64,000 nt of DNA from UBA5158 sp963692955 (GCA_963692955.1 OY843587.1:2232001-2296000), one strand, 5' to 3'. Counted from the first letter of the stretch, positions 24,211 through 33,758 are shown. Program-made: numbers and translations. The notes: generated from the sequence alone by a model not told the origin.

Positions 24211-26109
24211 ATGATCACTTTAAGCCATATCACTATCCGCCGCGGCCCTAATATTTTATTAGACGATTTAAATTGGACGATTTACCACAAACAACGCATC
24301 GGTATCATCGGTTCGAACGGCTGCGGTAAATCGACGTTATTTTCGATTTTTTTAGGTGAGTTACAAACTGACAAGGGCGACGTCGAAATTCCATCGCACA
24401 TCAAACTCGCGCACGTCGCGCAAGAAACGCCAGGCTACACGCGCTCAGCGTTAGAATATGTGTTGGATGGCGACACGGAATTACGCGCGCTGGAAGCCTC
24501 CTTGGTCGCAGCCGAAACCGCGGACGACGGTCACCGCATCGCGCACCTGCATCAACGCTTAAGCGAAATCGACGCGTACACCGCGAACGCGCGCGCCGCG
24601 CAATTGCTGGATGGCTTGGGCTTTTCCTTCGAAGAACAAAAGAAAGCGGTGAGCGATTTTTCCGGTGGCTGGCGCGTGCGGTTGAATTTAGCAAAAGCGT
24701 TAATGTGCCGTTCGGACATGCTGTTGCTCGATGAACCGACTAACCACTTGGATTTAGACGCGGTATTGTGGCTGGAACAATGGCTAAAAAAATATTCCGG
24801 CACATTGCTGCTAATTTCACATGACCGTGATTTTTTAGATGAAGTCGTCGATCATGTCGCGCACATTCACAATAAACAATTTAAATTATATTCCGGCAAT
24901 TATTCCACGTTTGAAAAACAACGCGCCGCGGATTTATTATTGCAGCAAGCCGCGTTCGACAAACAACAAAAGAAAGTCGCGCATTTGCAAAGCTTCGTCG
25001 ACCGCTTTAAAGCCAAGGCCAGCAAAGCGAAACAAGCGCAAAGCCGCATGAAAGCCATCGAACGCATGGAGTTAGTCAGCGCCGTGCAAATGGAATCGCC
25101 GTTTCAATTCCAATTCAAAGAACCTAGCCAATGTCCCAATCCGCTCATTTATTTAGACGACGCCAGTGTGGGCTATGGTGAACGCATTGTGTTGAGCGAT
25201 TTGAATTTTAGTATTTCCCCTAAAGACAGAATTGGTTTGTTGGGCCCGAACGGCGCGGGTAAATCCACGTTTATCAAACTACTCGCCGCGGAGTTAACGC
25301 CGTGCGCTGGATTTCATCAAGCCGGTTCGGGGTTGAAAATCGGTTATTTCGCCCAGCATCAAGTCGATCATTTAGAATTAGATAAATCGCCGCTGCAATT
25401 AATGCGTGACATCGCGCCCGGCGTGCGCGATCAAGATTTACGCGCATTTTTAGGCGGTTTCGATTTCAGCGGCAACCGCGTGTTGGAAAGCGTCAGGAAC
25501 TTTTCCGGCGGCGAAAAATCCCGCTTAGCGCTAGGCATATTGATTTGGCAGAAGCCAAACCTGCTGCTGCTCGACGAACCGACTAACCATTTAGATTTAG
25601 AAATGCGGCAAGCGTTAAGTTTAGCGCTGCAAGAATACGATGGCGCGATGATTTTAGTGTCGCATGATCGTTATCTAGTAAAATCCACCGTCGACCGCTT
25701 AGCGCTAGTCGCCGGCGGAAAAATGCAAACCTTCGACGGTGATTTAGACGATTACCAAAAATGGTTAACCGATTATCGCCGCGATCTCACCAAACAAAAC
25801 GCGCCTGCCAGCGAAAAAACTAACGTTTCCAAGAAAGAACAACGCCAGCAAAACGCAGCTTCGCGGCAAGCCGCGCGCCCTATCATCCAAAAAATTAAAA
25901 CGTTGGAACATGAATTAGCGCGCTTGGAAAAATCATTGACTGACATTGAAATCGTGTTGGCGGACAATATGCTTTACGAAGAAGCCAACAAAGAGTTGTT
26001 ACAAAAACATTTAACTCAGCAAGCCGCGTTCAAGAAAAAAACTGAAGAAGTCGAAAAAACGTGGCTAGCGGCCTGTGATACCTTGAAAAAACTTAACGCC
26101 GCAGAATAA
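24211..26109 (+). CDS. yheS: ABC-F family ATPase, YheS type
   Basis: A 632-residue soluble protein with two ATP-binding domains and no membrane spans, a ribosome-associated ABC-F factor. Domain 1: Walker A GSNGCGKST, signature FSGGWRVRLNLAKAL, Walker B MLLLDEPTNHLDLD. The linker is rich in Lys/Gln/Ala (FKAKASKAKQAQSRMKAIER). Domain 2: GPNGAGKST, FSGGEKSRLALGI, LLLLDEPTNHLD. A C-terminal coiled coil (IQKIKTLEHELARLEK) is characteristic. It aligns along its full length with E. coli YheS as I remember it. The ATG at 24211 (MITLSHITIRRGPNILLDDL) matches the family start; an upstream in-frame ATG lies inside hisS. Its position between hisS and yfgM is unusual. Confidence 0.92.
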   Translation: MITLSHITIRRGPNILLDDLNWTIYHKQRIGIIGSNGCGKSTLFSIFLGELQTDKGDVEIPSHIKLAHVAQETPGYTRSALEYVLDGDTELRALEASLVAAETADDGHRIAHLHQRLSEIDAYTANARAAQLLDGLGFSFEEQKKAVSDFSGGWRVRLNLAKALMCRSDMLLLDEPTNHLDLDAVLWLEQWLKKYSGTLLLISHDRDFLDEVVDHVAHIHNKQFKLYSGNYSTFEKQRAADLLLQQAAFDKQQKKVAHLQSFVDRFKAKASKAKQAQSRMKAIERMELVSAVQMESPFQFQFKEPSQCPNPLIYLDDASVGYGERIVLSDLNFSISPKDRIGLLGPNGAGKSTFIKLLAAELTPCAGFHQAGSGLKIGYFAQHQVDHLELDKSPLQLMRDIAPGVRDQDLRAFLGGFDFSGNRVLESVRNFSGGEKSRLALGILIWQKPNLLLLDEPTNHLDLEMRQALSLALQEYDGAMILVSHDRYLVKSTVDRLALVAGGKMQTFDGDLDDYQKWLTDYRRDLTKQNAPASEKTNVSKKEQRQQNAASRQAARPIIQKIKTLEHELARLEKSLTDIEIVLADNMLYEEANKELLQKHLTQQAAFKKKTEEVEKTWLAACDTLKKLNAAE

Positions 26110-26230
26110 ATGTACTAAATTTGTGCGCCAGTAATTCACTGATTACGCTACATCCTTAGTGCATTTTCCCCATAATCCGCTAAAATGCTGGGTCAAAGCC
26201 AATTTGGCCACGGATAGAAAGGAGCATCCC

Positions 26231-26884
26231 TTGACTGACGAATACATGACGGAACAAGAACAGATTGAGCAGTTGAAAAACTGGCTGAAAGAGTACGGAT
26301 CGACGATTATTTTGGGTATCGTATTATCCTTGGTAGGTATGTTTACCTGGCGTTATTGGGATACGTATCACACGCGCACGTTATACCATGCCTCGAATGT
26401 TTATGATGAATTACTCGCATCCAGGGCGCAAAACCAAGTCGCTGAAACGAGCGTGCAAGCCAATAAATTATGGACGCATTATCCCAAAACGCCTTACGCA
26501 AAAATGGCGGCGTTTATGTTGGCGCGCGACGCGGTCGCGAATAAAAATTATCCCGAAGCGATTAAACAATTAACCTGGGTGCGCGACCATGCGAAAACCC
26601 CAGCCATTCGTGAAATCGCTAGAATCCGCATCGCGCGCATTTTGATTACGGAAAAGAAAGGCGACGCAGCGTTAGACATGCTCGATAAAATCGAAAGCGA
26701 CAGCTTCGTGGGCTTAGTCGATGAAATCCGCGGCGACGCTTACCTGCTATTAAACGATAAAACCAAAGCGAAGCAAACTTACCAATTAGCGTTACAAGAA
26801 TTGCCAAAAGAAGAAGTGTCACAAACGCCATTATTGCAAATCAAGCTCGACAATTTAATGAGCGCGGGCGACTTACCACAATAA
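26231..26884 (+). CDS. yfgM: YfgM-type TPR protein of the Bam/Sec periplasmic chaperone network
   Basis: A protein of about 217 residues with an N-terminal cytoplasmic stretch (EQEQIEQLKNWLKEYG) and one membrane anchor (TIILGIVLSLVGMFTWRYW). The periplasmic TPR domain follows (AKMAAFMLARDAVANKNYPE; IARIRIARILI). YfgM binds the SecYEG-associated chaperone PpiD and helps outer-membrane protein traffic. AAAGGAG at 26219-26225 is well placed for the TTG at 26231; an ATG at 26246 is the alternative. It is followed 7 bases later by bamB, the standard neighbour. Confidence 0.88.
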   Translation: MTDEYMTEQEQIEQLKNWLKEYGSTIILGIVLSLVGMFTWRYWDTYHTRTLYHASNVYDELLASRAQNQVAETSVQANKLWTHYPKTPYAKMAAFMLARDAVANKNYPEAIKQLTWVRDHAKTPAIREIARIRIARILITEKKGDAALDMLDKIESDSFVGLVDEIRGDAYLLLNDKTKAKQTYQLALQELPKEEVSQTPLLQIKLDNLMSAGDLPQ

Positions 26885-26891
26885 AAACGAG

Positions 26892-28052
26892 ATGTTTATG
26901 AAATTAAATTTGCTGAAAATCCTCACCCTCACCGTCTCAGCCACGCTGCTGTGCGCCTGCAATGGTTTTTTTGATAAAGACAATACGCCAGCGCCCACGC
27001 CGTTAACGAGTTACCGTCCAGAGGCGCAAGTTCATAAATTGTGGACGACGTTCGCCAACTTCGGTGAAGAAAGTGATTATCTCAAATTAGTTCCCGCGGT
27101 CGGCGGCAATGCGATTTTTACCGCGTCTAAAGACGGCACGGTAACGGCGGTGACGAAAGCCAAAGGCAGAACACTGTGGAAAAGTTATTTGAAAGCGCAA
27201 TTGTCCGCCGGCCCAACGTATGACAATGGTCTGGTCATGGTCGGCAGCCGCGGCGGTCACGTCATCGCCCTCAACGCCGTTACCGGCGACACAGTGTGGA
27301 TGACAGCCGTTTCCAGCGAAGTGTTATCACCACCCGCCGCGGGTGAAGGCGTGGTCGCCGTCAAGACCATAGACGGTGAACTCACGGCACTCTCAGAAAA
27401 TGACGGTCACACGTTGTGGCATTATCATCAAACCGAACCGGCGTTGATTTTACGCGGCGGCAGTACACCAATAATTTATGGCCCAGACGTTATCGCCGGT
27501 TTTGAAAACGGTAATCTCGCCAAGCTCACCTTGAGCGAAGGCAGCTTGATTTGGCAATCAACGGTCGCGATGCCGCAAGGCAGTTTTGCGATTCAACGCA
27601 TGGTCGACATCGACGCCGATCCTGTCATTTACAATCACACAATTTATGTCGCGACGTATCAAGGCAAAGTCGCCGCGCTGGATTTAAGTTCTGGTAAAGC
27701 GCTTTGGTCGCATGAAATGTCATCGTTCACCGGCATCACGGTGGATAATGATCGCGTGTATGTCTCCGATGCAAAAAGTTTCTTGTGGGCGTTCGACCGT
27801 GAAAGCGGCACGGTAGACTGGCGCCAACCGCAATTAGAATCACGCGTGATTAGCGGCCCTGCTCTCATCAATAATTATGTCGCGGTGGGCGACGGCCAAG
27901 GCTATCTGCATTTCATTAGCAAAATCGATGGGCATTTCATTGCCCGCGCGCGCGTCAGCAATGCCGCGATCCGGGTGACGCCAGTGGTGGAAGATGGCGT
28001 CGTTTATGTGTTAACTAAGGAAGGTTATCTCTCCGCGTACACTATCTCATGA
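26892..28052 (+). CDS. bamB: Outer-membrane assembly lipoprotein BamB
   Basis: A 386-residue lipoprotein subunit of the beta-barrel assembly machinery. The signal peptide ends with the lipobox LLCAC (Cys23). The rest is an eight-bladed beta-propeller of PQQ-like repeats, visible as recurring A-x-GK-x-LW motifs: KAKGRTLWKS, AVTGDTVWMT, ENDGHTLWHY, LSEGSLIWQS, LSSGKALWSH and RESGTVDWRQ. The start may be the ATG at 26892 or the one two codons on. The last four bases overlap the der start (ATGA), implying coupling. The length is typical. Confidence 0.95.
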   Translation: MFMKLNLLKILTLTVSATLLCACNGFFDKDNTPAPTPLTSYRPEAQVHKLWTTFANFGEESDYLKLVPAVGGNAIFTASKDGTVTAVTKAKGRTLWKSYLKAQLSAGPTYDNGLVMVGSRGGHVIALNAVTGDTVWMTAVSSEVLSPPAAGEGVVAVKTIDGELTALSENDGHTLWHYHQTEPALILRGGSTPIIYGPDVIAGFENGNLAKLTLSEGSLIWQSTVAMPQGSFAIQRMVDIDADPVIYNHTIYVATYQGKVAALDLSSGKALWSHEMSSFTGITVDNDRVYVSDAKSFLWAFDRESGTVDWRQPQLESRVISGPALINNYVAVGDGQGYLHFISKIDGHFIARARVSNAAIRVTPVVEDGVVYVLTKEGYLSAYTIS

Positions 28053-29449
28053 GTATAGCTATGCTGCCCGTTGTCGCGATAGTGGGTCGCCCAAACGTCG
28101 GTAAATCCACGCTGTTTAATTGCCTGACGCAATCGCGTAACGCGCTGGTATCGGATTTTCCGGGCATGACACGCGACCGTCAGTATGGGCAAGCTAATAT
28201 CGCTGACCACCCTTTCATCGTGATCGATACCGCAGGTATTGGGGACGACAAAGAAGATTTAGACAAGCTTAGTATTCAGCAATCCATTCAAGCCGTGCAA
28301 GAAGCGGATAAAGTGATTTTTGTGTTAGATGGCCGTGAAGGCATTACTTCGGTCGATCATTCCATCGCGACGACGCTACGCTCGATGAATAAATCAATTT
28401 ATGTGGCTATCAATAAAACCGAAAGTCTCGATCATCATCTGGTGAGCGCGGATTTTTACAGTCTAGGTTTTGGCGAACCGTTATCTATTTCCGCTTCGCA
28501 TAAAAGCGGTATAAATCGGTTAATCGAACATATTTTCGCGGACTCACCGCCGCCGGTTGAAGCTATTGAAAATGATGAAGAAGCGGGCATCAAGTTAGCC
28601 ATCGTCGGCAAACCTAACGTCGGCAAATCGACGCTCATCAACCGCTTATTGGGCGAAGAACGCGTCATCGTCTACGATCAACCTGGCACGACGCGTGACA
28701 GTATTTCAATTCCGCTGGAACGGCATGGAAAAAAATATACGTTGATCGACACGGCGGGCTTGCGCCGGCGCGGCAAAGTTTTTGAAGTCACGGAAAAATT
28801 TTCTGTCGTCAAAACGTTGCAAGCCATCGAATCCGCGAATGTCGTATTGTTTTTAATTGACGCGCGCGATGGCGCGTCGGAACAAGACATGAAATTATTA
28901 GGGTTTATTATTGATTCGGGCAAAGCCTTAGTGATAGCCGTCAATAAATGGGATGGAATGACGCCTTCCGAACGCGAAACCACAAAGGTCGGCATCGATA
29001 GACGCTTACACTTCGTCGACTTTGCGCGCACACATTTTATTTCCGCATTACATGGCACCGGTGTCGGCAATTTATTTACTTCCATCGACGAAGCCTACGC
29101 TTCCGCGAATAAAAAAATCTCTACACCGCAAGTAAATAAAATTTTACGTGACGCCGTCATCACGCATAATCCGCCGCTAATTTCCGGCCGCCGGATTAAA
29201 TTACGCTACGCGCACGCCGGCGGTCATAATCCACCGTTAATTATTATCCATGGTAACCAAGTGGATTCTTTGCCGGGCTCGTACCGCAAATTTTTAGAAA
29301 ATACGTTTCAAAAACGCTTAAAACTAGTTGGCACGCCGGTCAGGATCGAATTCAAAACCAGTGAAAATCCTTTCCGCGACCGGAAAAATGTGTTAACCGA
29401 AAAGCAATTGCAAAAGAAAAAACGCTTAATCCGCCACGTAAAACGCTAA
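28049..29449 (+). CDS. der: Ribosome-assembly GTPase Der (EngA)
   Basis: A 466-residue GTPase with two tandem G domains, needed for maturation of the 50S subunit. G domain 1: GRPNVGKST, DTAG, and NKTE in place of the usual NKxD. G domain 2: GKPNVGKST, DTAGLRRRGK, NKWD. The C-terminal KH-like domain (RIKLRYAHAGGHNPPLIIIHGN) is present. The final residues are strongly basic (KKRLIRHVKR). It overlaps bamB by four bases. Its stop overlaps the stop of the convergent HDAC-like gene (29446-29449). The domain order and length match the family. Confidence 0.97.
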   Translation: MSIAMLPVVAIVGRPNVGKSTLFNCLTQSRNALVSDFPGMTRDRQYGQANIADHPFIVIDTAGIGDDKEDLDKLSIQQSIQAVQEADKVIFVLDGREGITSVDHSIATTLRSMNKSIYVAINKTESLDHHLVSADFYSLGFGEPLSISASHKSGINRLIEHIFADSPPPVEAIENDEEAGIKLAIVGKPNVGKSTLINRLLGEERVIVYDQPGTTRDSISIPLERHGKKYTLIDTAGLRRRGKVFEVTEKFSVVKTLQAIESANVVLFLIDARDGASEQDMKLLGFIIDSGKALVIAVNKWDGMTPSERETTKVGIDRRLHFVDFARTHFISALHGTGVGNLFTSIDEAYASANKKISTPQVNKILRDAVITHNPPLISGRRIKLRYAHAGGHNPPLIIIHGNQVDSLPGSYRKFLENTFQKRLKLVGTPVRIEFKTSENPFRDRKNVLTEKQLQKKKRLIRHVKR

Positions 29450-30366
29450 TCTTTCAACATACCATGCACATGCTGTACGACACAGCGCCCTAAGACATTG
29501 AGGGCGTAACCGCCTTCTAACATGGATACCATGCGGCCCTTGCAAACTTGGTCGGCGATTTTTTTTATTTCTTTGGTTATCCAATTATAATCTTCGTCGA
29601 TCAACGCTAAATTCGCCAAACTTTCTTCTTCGTGCCCGTCAAAGCCCGCCGAAAATAAAATTAAATCCGGTTTGAAATCCAATAAGGGCTGCAGCCACAT
29701 TTGTTGAATTTTATCGCGGAGAATCTCACCGTTAGAACCTGCTTGCAACGGGATATTAATGATATTGCTGTTAGTTTTATTCAAACCGCTGTAAGGATAG
29801 AACGGATGCTGAAACGACGAACAAAACAACACGCGGTTATCGTTAAAAAAGATATCTTGCGTGCCATTGCCATGATGCACATCGAAATCGATAATCGCCA
29901 CACGACGCAACTTATGCACTTCCAGCGCGTGCGCCGCCGCGATGGCGACATTATTAAAAAAGCAAAAGCCCATGGCTTTGGCTTTTTCTGCGTGATGACC
30001 AGGCGGGCGCACGTTGCAAAACGCGGCGTCGGCGGCTTTTCCCATGACTAAATCCACCGCTTGCACACCGGCGCCCGCGGCGCGTAACGCCGCTTTCAAA
30101 GAATGTTGGTTCATCCACGTATCGGGATCGAGACTAATAAAGCCTTGGGACGGTACGGAGTCAAAAATATGATTGATATAACTTTCGGAATGCACGCGGA
30201 GTAATTGTTCGCGCGTGACTAATGGCGCTTCGTGATGGTCCAATTCCGCGGCAAAATGGGCGTTTTCCAGGGCAAGTTGTGTGACGCGGATGCGTTCAGG
30301 ATTTTCTAAATGTTCACCCATATTATGCAATAAACAATCTGGATGTGAAATTATCGCTATTCCCAT
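29446..30366 (-). CDS. Histone deacetylase family amidohydrolase
   Basis: A 306-residue zinc-dependent deacetylase of the class II HDAC/acetylpolyamine hydrolase superfamily. Key motifs are PPGHHAEKAKAMGFCFFNNV (charge-relay His pair), DFDVHHGNGTQDIF (zinc Asp and His), SAGFDGHEEE (second zinc Asp) and MLEGGYALNVLG near the end (catalytic Tyr). In bacteria the substrates may be acetylated proteins, polyamines or small molecules; the sequence does not decide. The ATG at 30366 (MGIAIISHPDCLLHNMG) matches the family start, and a longer in-frame extension upstream has no support. It converges with der, sharing stop-codon bases. Confidence 0.9.
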   Translation of the reverse strand: MGIAIISHPDCLLHNMGEHLENPERIRVTQLALENAHFAAELDHHEAPLVTREQLLRVHSESYINHIFDSVPSQGFISLDPDTWMNQHSLKAALRAAGAGVQAVDLVMGKAADAAFCNVRPPGHHAEKAKAMGFCFFNNVAIAAAHALEVHKLRRVAIIDFDVHHGNGTQDIFFNDNRVLFCSSFQHPFYPYSGLNKTNSNIINIPLQAGSNGEILRDKIQQMWLQPLLDFKPDLILFSAGFDGHEEESLANLALIDEDYNWITKEIKKIADQVCKGRMVSMLEGGYALNVLGRCVVQHVHGMLKD

Positions 30367-30393
30367 GTCATATGTTTCCCAACAATGAAAAAC

Positions 30394-30431
30394 AAAAAAA
30401 GTATGTTTGCTTTTGCAAAGCATACTTTTTT
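30394..30431 (-). terminator. Strong intrinsic terminator, possibly bidirectional
   Basis: AAAAAGTATGTTTGC and GCAAAGCATACTTTTTT form a long stem with one bulge and a TTTT loop, flanked by A and T runs on both sides. It lies 18 bases past the stop of the DUF1259 gene, which it would terminate on the minus strand. It also lies just upstream of the HDAC-like gene. Confidence 0.75.
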
Positions 30432-30449
30432 ACGTTGAATCAATGCTAC

Positions 30450-33400
30450 TTAAGTTTGTTGTCTGTTCGCAGCTGCCGCGGCGGCTAAATCTGCGAGACG
30501 CTTGGAATCTTCTGGTGTTCTGATCTGAGGAAAATGCTTTTTGCCTTGCGCCAAATGTCTGGCGGCAGGCACGGATTTTTTAGTTTGTGCAATATGCGCT
30601 GGTGTCTTGGTTTGCGTGGTGGTGGAAGTTTTTGTTTGTGCTACGACATGTGGCGCTGTGGTTTTAGCAACGGCGACATGCACGGGAGCTTTGGTTTGCG
30701 CTAGCGATTTAGCGGGCGCGGCTGATGTATTTGGGATGGTTGTTTTTGTCTTCGCTACTGTTTGCGGTGCTTTGACTGAAGTAGCTGTTTGCGTCTTAGA
30801 GGTGATCACTGGCGTAGCAATTCTTTCCGGGGCAGGATACGAAGGCGCGGTGATCAACGGCATGGTGTTATACGTTAGCGCTTTAGTTAGCGGCGTTGAT
30901 GCTGGGGTAGCAGGCGTCTTAGTAATAGCCGCCACATGCACAGTAGTTTTAGTTTGGGTCGTAACGTGAGGCGTTTTGGTTTGCGCTATAGTTTGTGGCG
31001 CTTTGACTTGCGTTGCTGGCGCTTTAGCAGCGGCAACATGCTCTGGGGTTTTTATTACTGTCGTCACCGGAGCTTTCCTTTGCGCTAAAGTTAGTGGCGC
31101 TTTAACTTGTGTTGCTGGCGCTTTCCCAGCGGCAACGTGTTCAGATGCTTTTGTTACTCTCGTCACCGGAGCTTTCGTTTGCGCAAACGTTTGTGGCGCT
31201 TTAACTTGTGTTGCTGGCGCTTTCCCAGCGGCAACGTATTCAGATGCTTTTGTTACTCTCGTCACCGGAGCTTTCGTTTGCGCAAACGTTTGTGGTGCTT
31301 TGACTTGTGTTGCTGGCACTTTCGCAGCGGCAACATGCTCAGATACTTTTGTTAATGTCATCACAGGAACTTTCGTTTGCGCTAACGTTTGTGACGCTTT
31401 GACTTGTGTTGCTGGCGCTTTCGCAGCGGCAACATGCTCAGATGCTTTTGTTACTGTCGTCACGGGAGCTGTCGTTTGCGCTAACGTTTGTGTCGCTTTA
31501 ACTTGTGTTGCTGGCGCTCTCGCAGTGGCAACGTGCTCAGATGCTTTTGTTACTGTCGTCACGGGAGCTGTCGTTTGCGCTAACGTTTGTGACGCTTTGA
31601 CTTTTGTTGCTGGCGCTTTCGCAGCGGCAACATGCTCAGATACTTTTGTTAATGTCATCACCGGAACTTTCGTTTGCGCTAACGTTTGTGGCGCTTTAAC
31701 TTGTGTTGCTGGCGCTCTCGCAGTGGCAACGTGCTCAGATGCTTTTAATACTGTCGTTACCGGAGCTTTCGTTTGCGCTAACGTTTGTGACGCTTTGACT
31801 TTTGTTGCTGGCGCTTTTGCAGCGGCAACATGCTCAGATGCTTTTGTTACTGTCGTCACTGGAGCTTTCGTTTGCGCTACTGTTTGTGACGTTTTAACTG
31901 CGGAAGCTTTTGCTGCGGTAATAGTTACTGCTGTTTTAGCCGTTGCCGGCAGTTTAGCTTGCGCTAATGGTTGTGAAGTTTTTGCTAGCGTCGGCGCTGA
32001 TGTTTTAGCATTTGCAACGTGCGCAGGCGTTTTAACTAGCGGTGTCGTAGCAGGTACTTTTACTTGTGCAAATGATCGTGGAGTTTTTACGACCGTCGTT
32101 GTGAACGGTATTTTAGTAGTAGAAGCTTTCGCTTGCGCCAAGGTTTGCGGCGCTTTAATTGGTGTTGTCAAAGCGGGTGTTGAGGCCGCTGACATGTGCA
32201 CAGGTGGGGTTAACGCAGCGGCTTTTGCCGGTTTATTTAAGGAGACGTTTGGCTCAGTAGCCGCTTTGTCATCCGCAGGCGGCGTCTTCACTAACGCGAC
32301 CGGTTCTGGCGCTTTGCCGTTAGCGTTGGGCGCGGGTGTTTGCGACGCGGCTTGCGTCGTCTTCGCCGGTACGGGTGTTTTCACTAAGGCAACGGCGGCA
32401 ATGTTTGCGTTATCATTTGTTTTAGCGGCTTCTAATGCGGAGCGCAGACCTTTCGCTAAAACTTTTGTTTGACCGACACCAAAATAATGCACGAACACCA
32501 TGCGGTTATCCGCATTATTACTTTCATGTTCATGTAACGCGACAATGGCGATGCCCGCTTCGTGTAAGGATTTCAATACCGCATGTAAGTCAGCGGCGCG
32601 TAACGATAAATCACCGTCAACCACCGCTTCAGAATCAGAACCCGCGAAGGTCGCGGTGGCGTTGATGATTTTATTTTTCACTTTATTTTTATCGGCGTCA
32701 GAGACTTTCGAAAGTTGTACGCGATAGCCTCCATCTCTTAACGAACCTTTCACACCTAAAATTGCATCGATTTTGTCGGGATTTAGCGTGGTATCGGTGG
32801 CATCAATCGCAGCTAACGGAAAGTCACTCGCTTCGTCATTCGTGTCTTGGGTTTTTGCTAAAACTATTTTGATCGCTTGAGCGAGAGTTTTTTCATCGCC
32901 CGCGCCTTCCAAATGGATAAACATCACACGCGGTGATTCCCACAGTAAATGATTGTGTAACGCGACGACCGATAATTTATTATCGAGCGCAAGGCTCAAG
33001 ATGGTGTTAGCTTGATTTTCAGTTACCACGACATCCGCTTTTAATGTCGTTAGGTTTTGGGTTTTCTTAAATGCGGCCCAAGACGTTAATCCCATCGCTG
33101 GTGATAATTTCACGCCATTCAAAATAATATTTAAATCGTTGCGCGGAATCACGATGCGGTAAGTTTGCGTTTGTGTATCCATTTTACCTTTGACACCAAT
33201 CACCTTATCGATGAGTTTTGTATCAAGTGGTGTGTTCGTGACTGTGGTAGCTGCAGTGGTAGTGGGGGCCGCACCTGTAGTGGTAGTAGTTGTCGATCCT
33301 GAAACTGTTGCTTTCGCAGGAACGGTGGTCGCGTTATTGGCAGTGGTAACAGGCTTTGGCGCTGTCGCGGAGGTGACAGGTATCACGCCGAGATGAGTTG

Positions 33401-33479
33401 CGGGAAGTTTCGCAGTAGTTGCCGCGATCGATATAGCGCACATTCCCAACAATAAAATACTGGAAAAAATCCTTAACAT
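30450..33479 (-). CDS. Exported protein: tandem DUF1259 domains plus Ala/Thr/Lys/Pro repeat tail
   Basis: A 1,009-residue protein. Residues 1-20 (FSSILLLGMCAISIAA) form a signal peptide. A Thr/Ala linker leads to two related domains at about 86-210 and 231-351, each with VKG near the start and a V-V/I-ALH-x-H motif (ALHNHLL at 173-179, ALHEHES at 314-320). This is the DUF1259/LppY-LpqO family, of unknown function. From about 370 to 990 the protein is Lys/Thr/Ala/Pro-rich, including nine 33-residue repeats. Such tails suggest an extended, positively charged cell-surface or wall-spanning region. The start at 33479 is set by GGGAGGG just upstream; an ATG at 33497 overlaps that site. A strong terminator follows. 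The function of the tail is inference. Confidence 0.8.
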   Translation of the reverse strand: MLRIFSSILLLGMCAISIAATTAKLPATHLGVIPVTSATAPKPVTTANNATTVPAKATVSGSTTTTTTGAAPTTTAATTVTNTPLDTKLIDKVIGVKGKMDTQTQTYRIVIPRNDLNIILNGVKLSPAMGLTSWAAFKKTQNLTTLKADVVVTENQANTILSLALDNKLSVVALHNHLLWESPRVMFIHLEGAGDEKTLAQAIKIVLAKTQDTNDEASDFPLAAIDATDTTLNPDKIDAILGVKGSLRDGGYRVQLSKVSDADKNKVKNKIINATATFAGSDSEAVVDGDLSLRAADLHAVLKSLHEAGIAIVALHEHESNNADNRMVFVHYFGVGQTKVLAKGLRSALEAAKTNDNANIAAVALVKTPVPAKTTQAASQTPAPNANGKAPEPVALVKTPPADDKAATEPNVSLNKPAKAAALTPPVHMSAASTPALTTPIKAPQTLAQAKASTTKIPFTTTVVKTPRSFAQVKVPATTPLVKTPAHVANAKTSAPTLAKTSQPLAQAKLPATAKTAVTITAAKASAVKTSQTVAQTKAPVTTVTKASEHVAAAKAPATKVKASQTLAQTKAPVTTVLKASEHVATARAPATQVKAPQTLAQTKVPVMTLTKVSEHVAAAKAPATKVKASQTLAQTTAPVTTVTKASEHVATARAPATQVKATQTLAQTTAPVTTVTKASEHVAAAKAPATQVKASQTLAQTKVPVMTLTKVSEHVAAAKVPATQVKAPQTFAQTKAPVTRVTKASEYVAAGKAPATQVKAPQTFAQTKAPVTRVTKASEHVAAGKAPATQVKAPLTLAQRKAPVTTVIKTPEHVAAAKAPATQVKAPQTIAQTKTPHVTTQTKTTVHVAAITKTPATPASTPLTKALTYNTMPLITAPSYPAPERIATPVITSKTQTATSVKAPQTVAKTKTTIPNTSAAPAKSLAQTKAPVHVAVAKTTAPHVVAQTKTSTTTQTKTPAHIAQTKKSVPAARHLAQGKKHFPQIRTPEDSKRLADLAAAAAANRQQT
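30960..31880 (-). repeat. Nine tandem 99-bp coding repeats
   Basis: In-frame units of 99 bases encode 33 residues each: a KASEHVAAAKAPATQVKA half followed by a PQTLAQTKAPVTTVT-like half. Nine copies are readable, differing at a few positions (KVSEHVA, ATARAPA, PVMTLT, APVTRVT). Two copies near 31105 and 31204 are almost identical over their full length, a sign of recent duplication or gene conversion. Copy number is likely to vary between strains. Confidence 0.85.
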
Positions 33480-33618
33480 TGCTACCCTCCCTGGCAATTA
33501 CATAACGCTATAAAAACATAAGCATATAGCTTCATCGAATATGCTATTTTAATCCTAAATCACACTCTAATGCCAAGAATAAAACTAGTTGTAGGGATAT
33601 TTTTAAGAATTTTTTTGC

Positions 33619-33758
33619 AAAAAAAAAGGACGACTTACGTCGTCCTAAAATGCTCAACTCAAGTTAGCAATCCTTGCTAAACTGCCCATCCTTAGTAACG
33701 CAAAACGAGGAGTGGTTGTAGAATCCGTTCATTCACCCTAGCCATCCAATAGCTGAAA
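33619..33758 (-). ncRNA. Small RNA 1, candidate CsrA-sequestering RNA (RsmY/RsmZ-like)
   Basis: On the minus strand this ~140-base stretch ends in a perfect intrinsic terminator: an 8-bp stem AGGACGAC/GTCGTCCT (33627-33646), then nine T. Upstream are four further GGA motifs. One sits in the loop of a 7-bp hairpin (TTAGCAA-GGA-TTGCTAA, 33664-33680). Another sits in AGCTA-TTGGA-TGGCT (33740-33754). GGA presented in hairpin loops is the mark of RNAs that bind CsrA/RsmA. A second copy lies about 390 bases away with the same layout. CCACTCCTCGTTTTG, able to pair with Shine-Dalgarno sequences, is identical in both copies. The 5' end is estimated. Confidence 0.72.

Noticed and set aside
30960..31880. 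CRISPR-like array
   Set aside because: The 99-bp repeats are contiguous, in-frame and coding, without unique spacers; they are protein repeats.
30976..32472. 498-codon plus-strand frame opposite the DUF1259/repeat gene
   Set aside because: It exists because the repeated sense codons lack stop codons on the antisense; it has no ribosome-binding site and a Cys/Val/Ala-rich nonsense composition.
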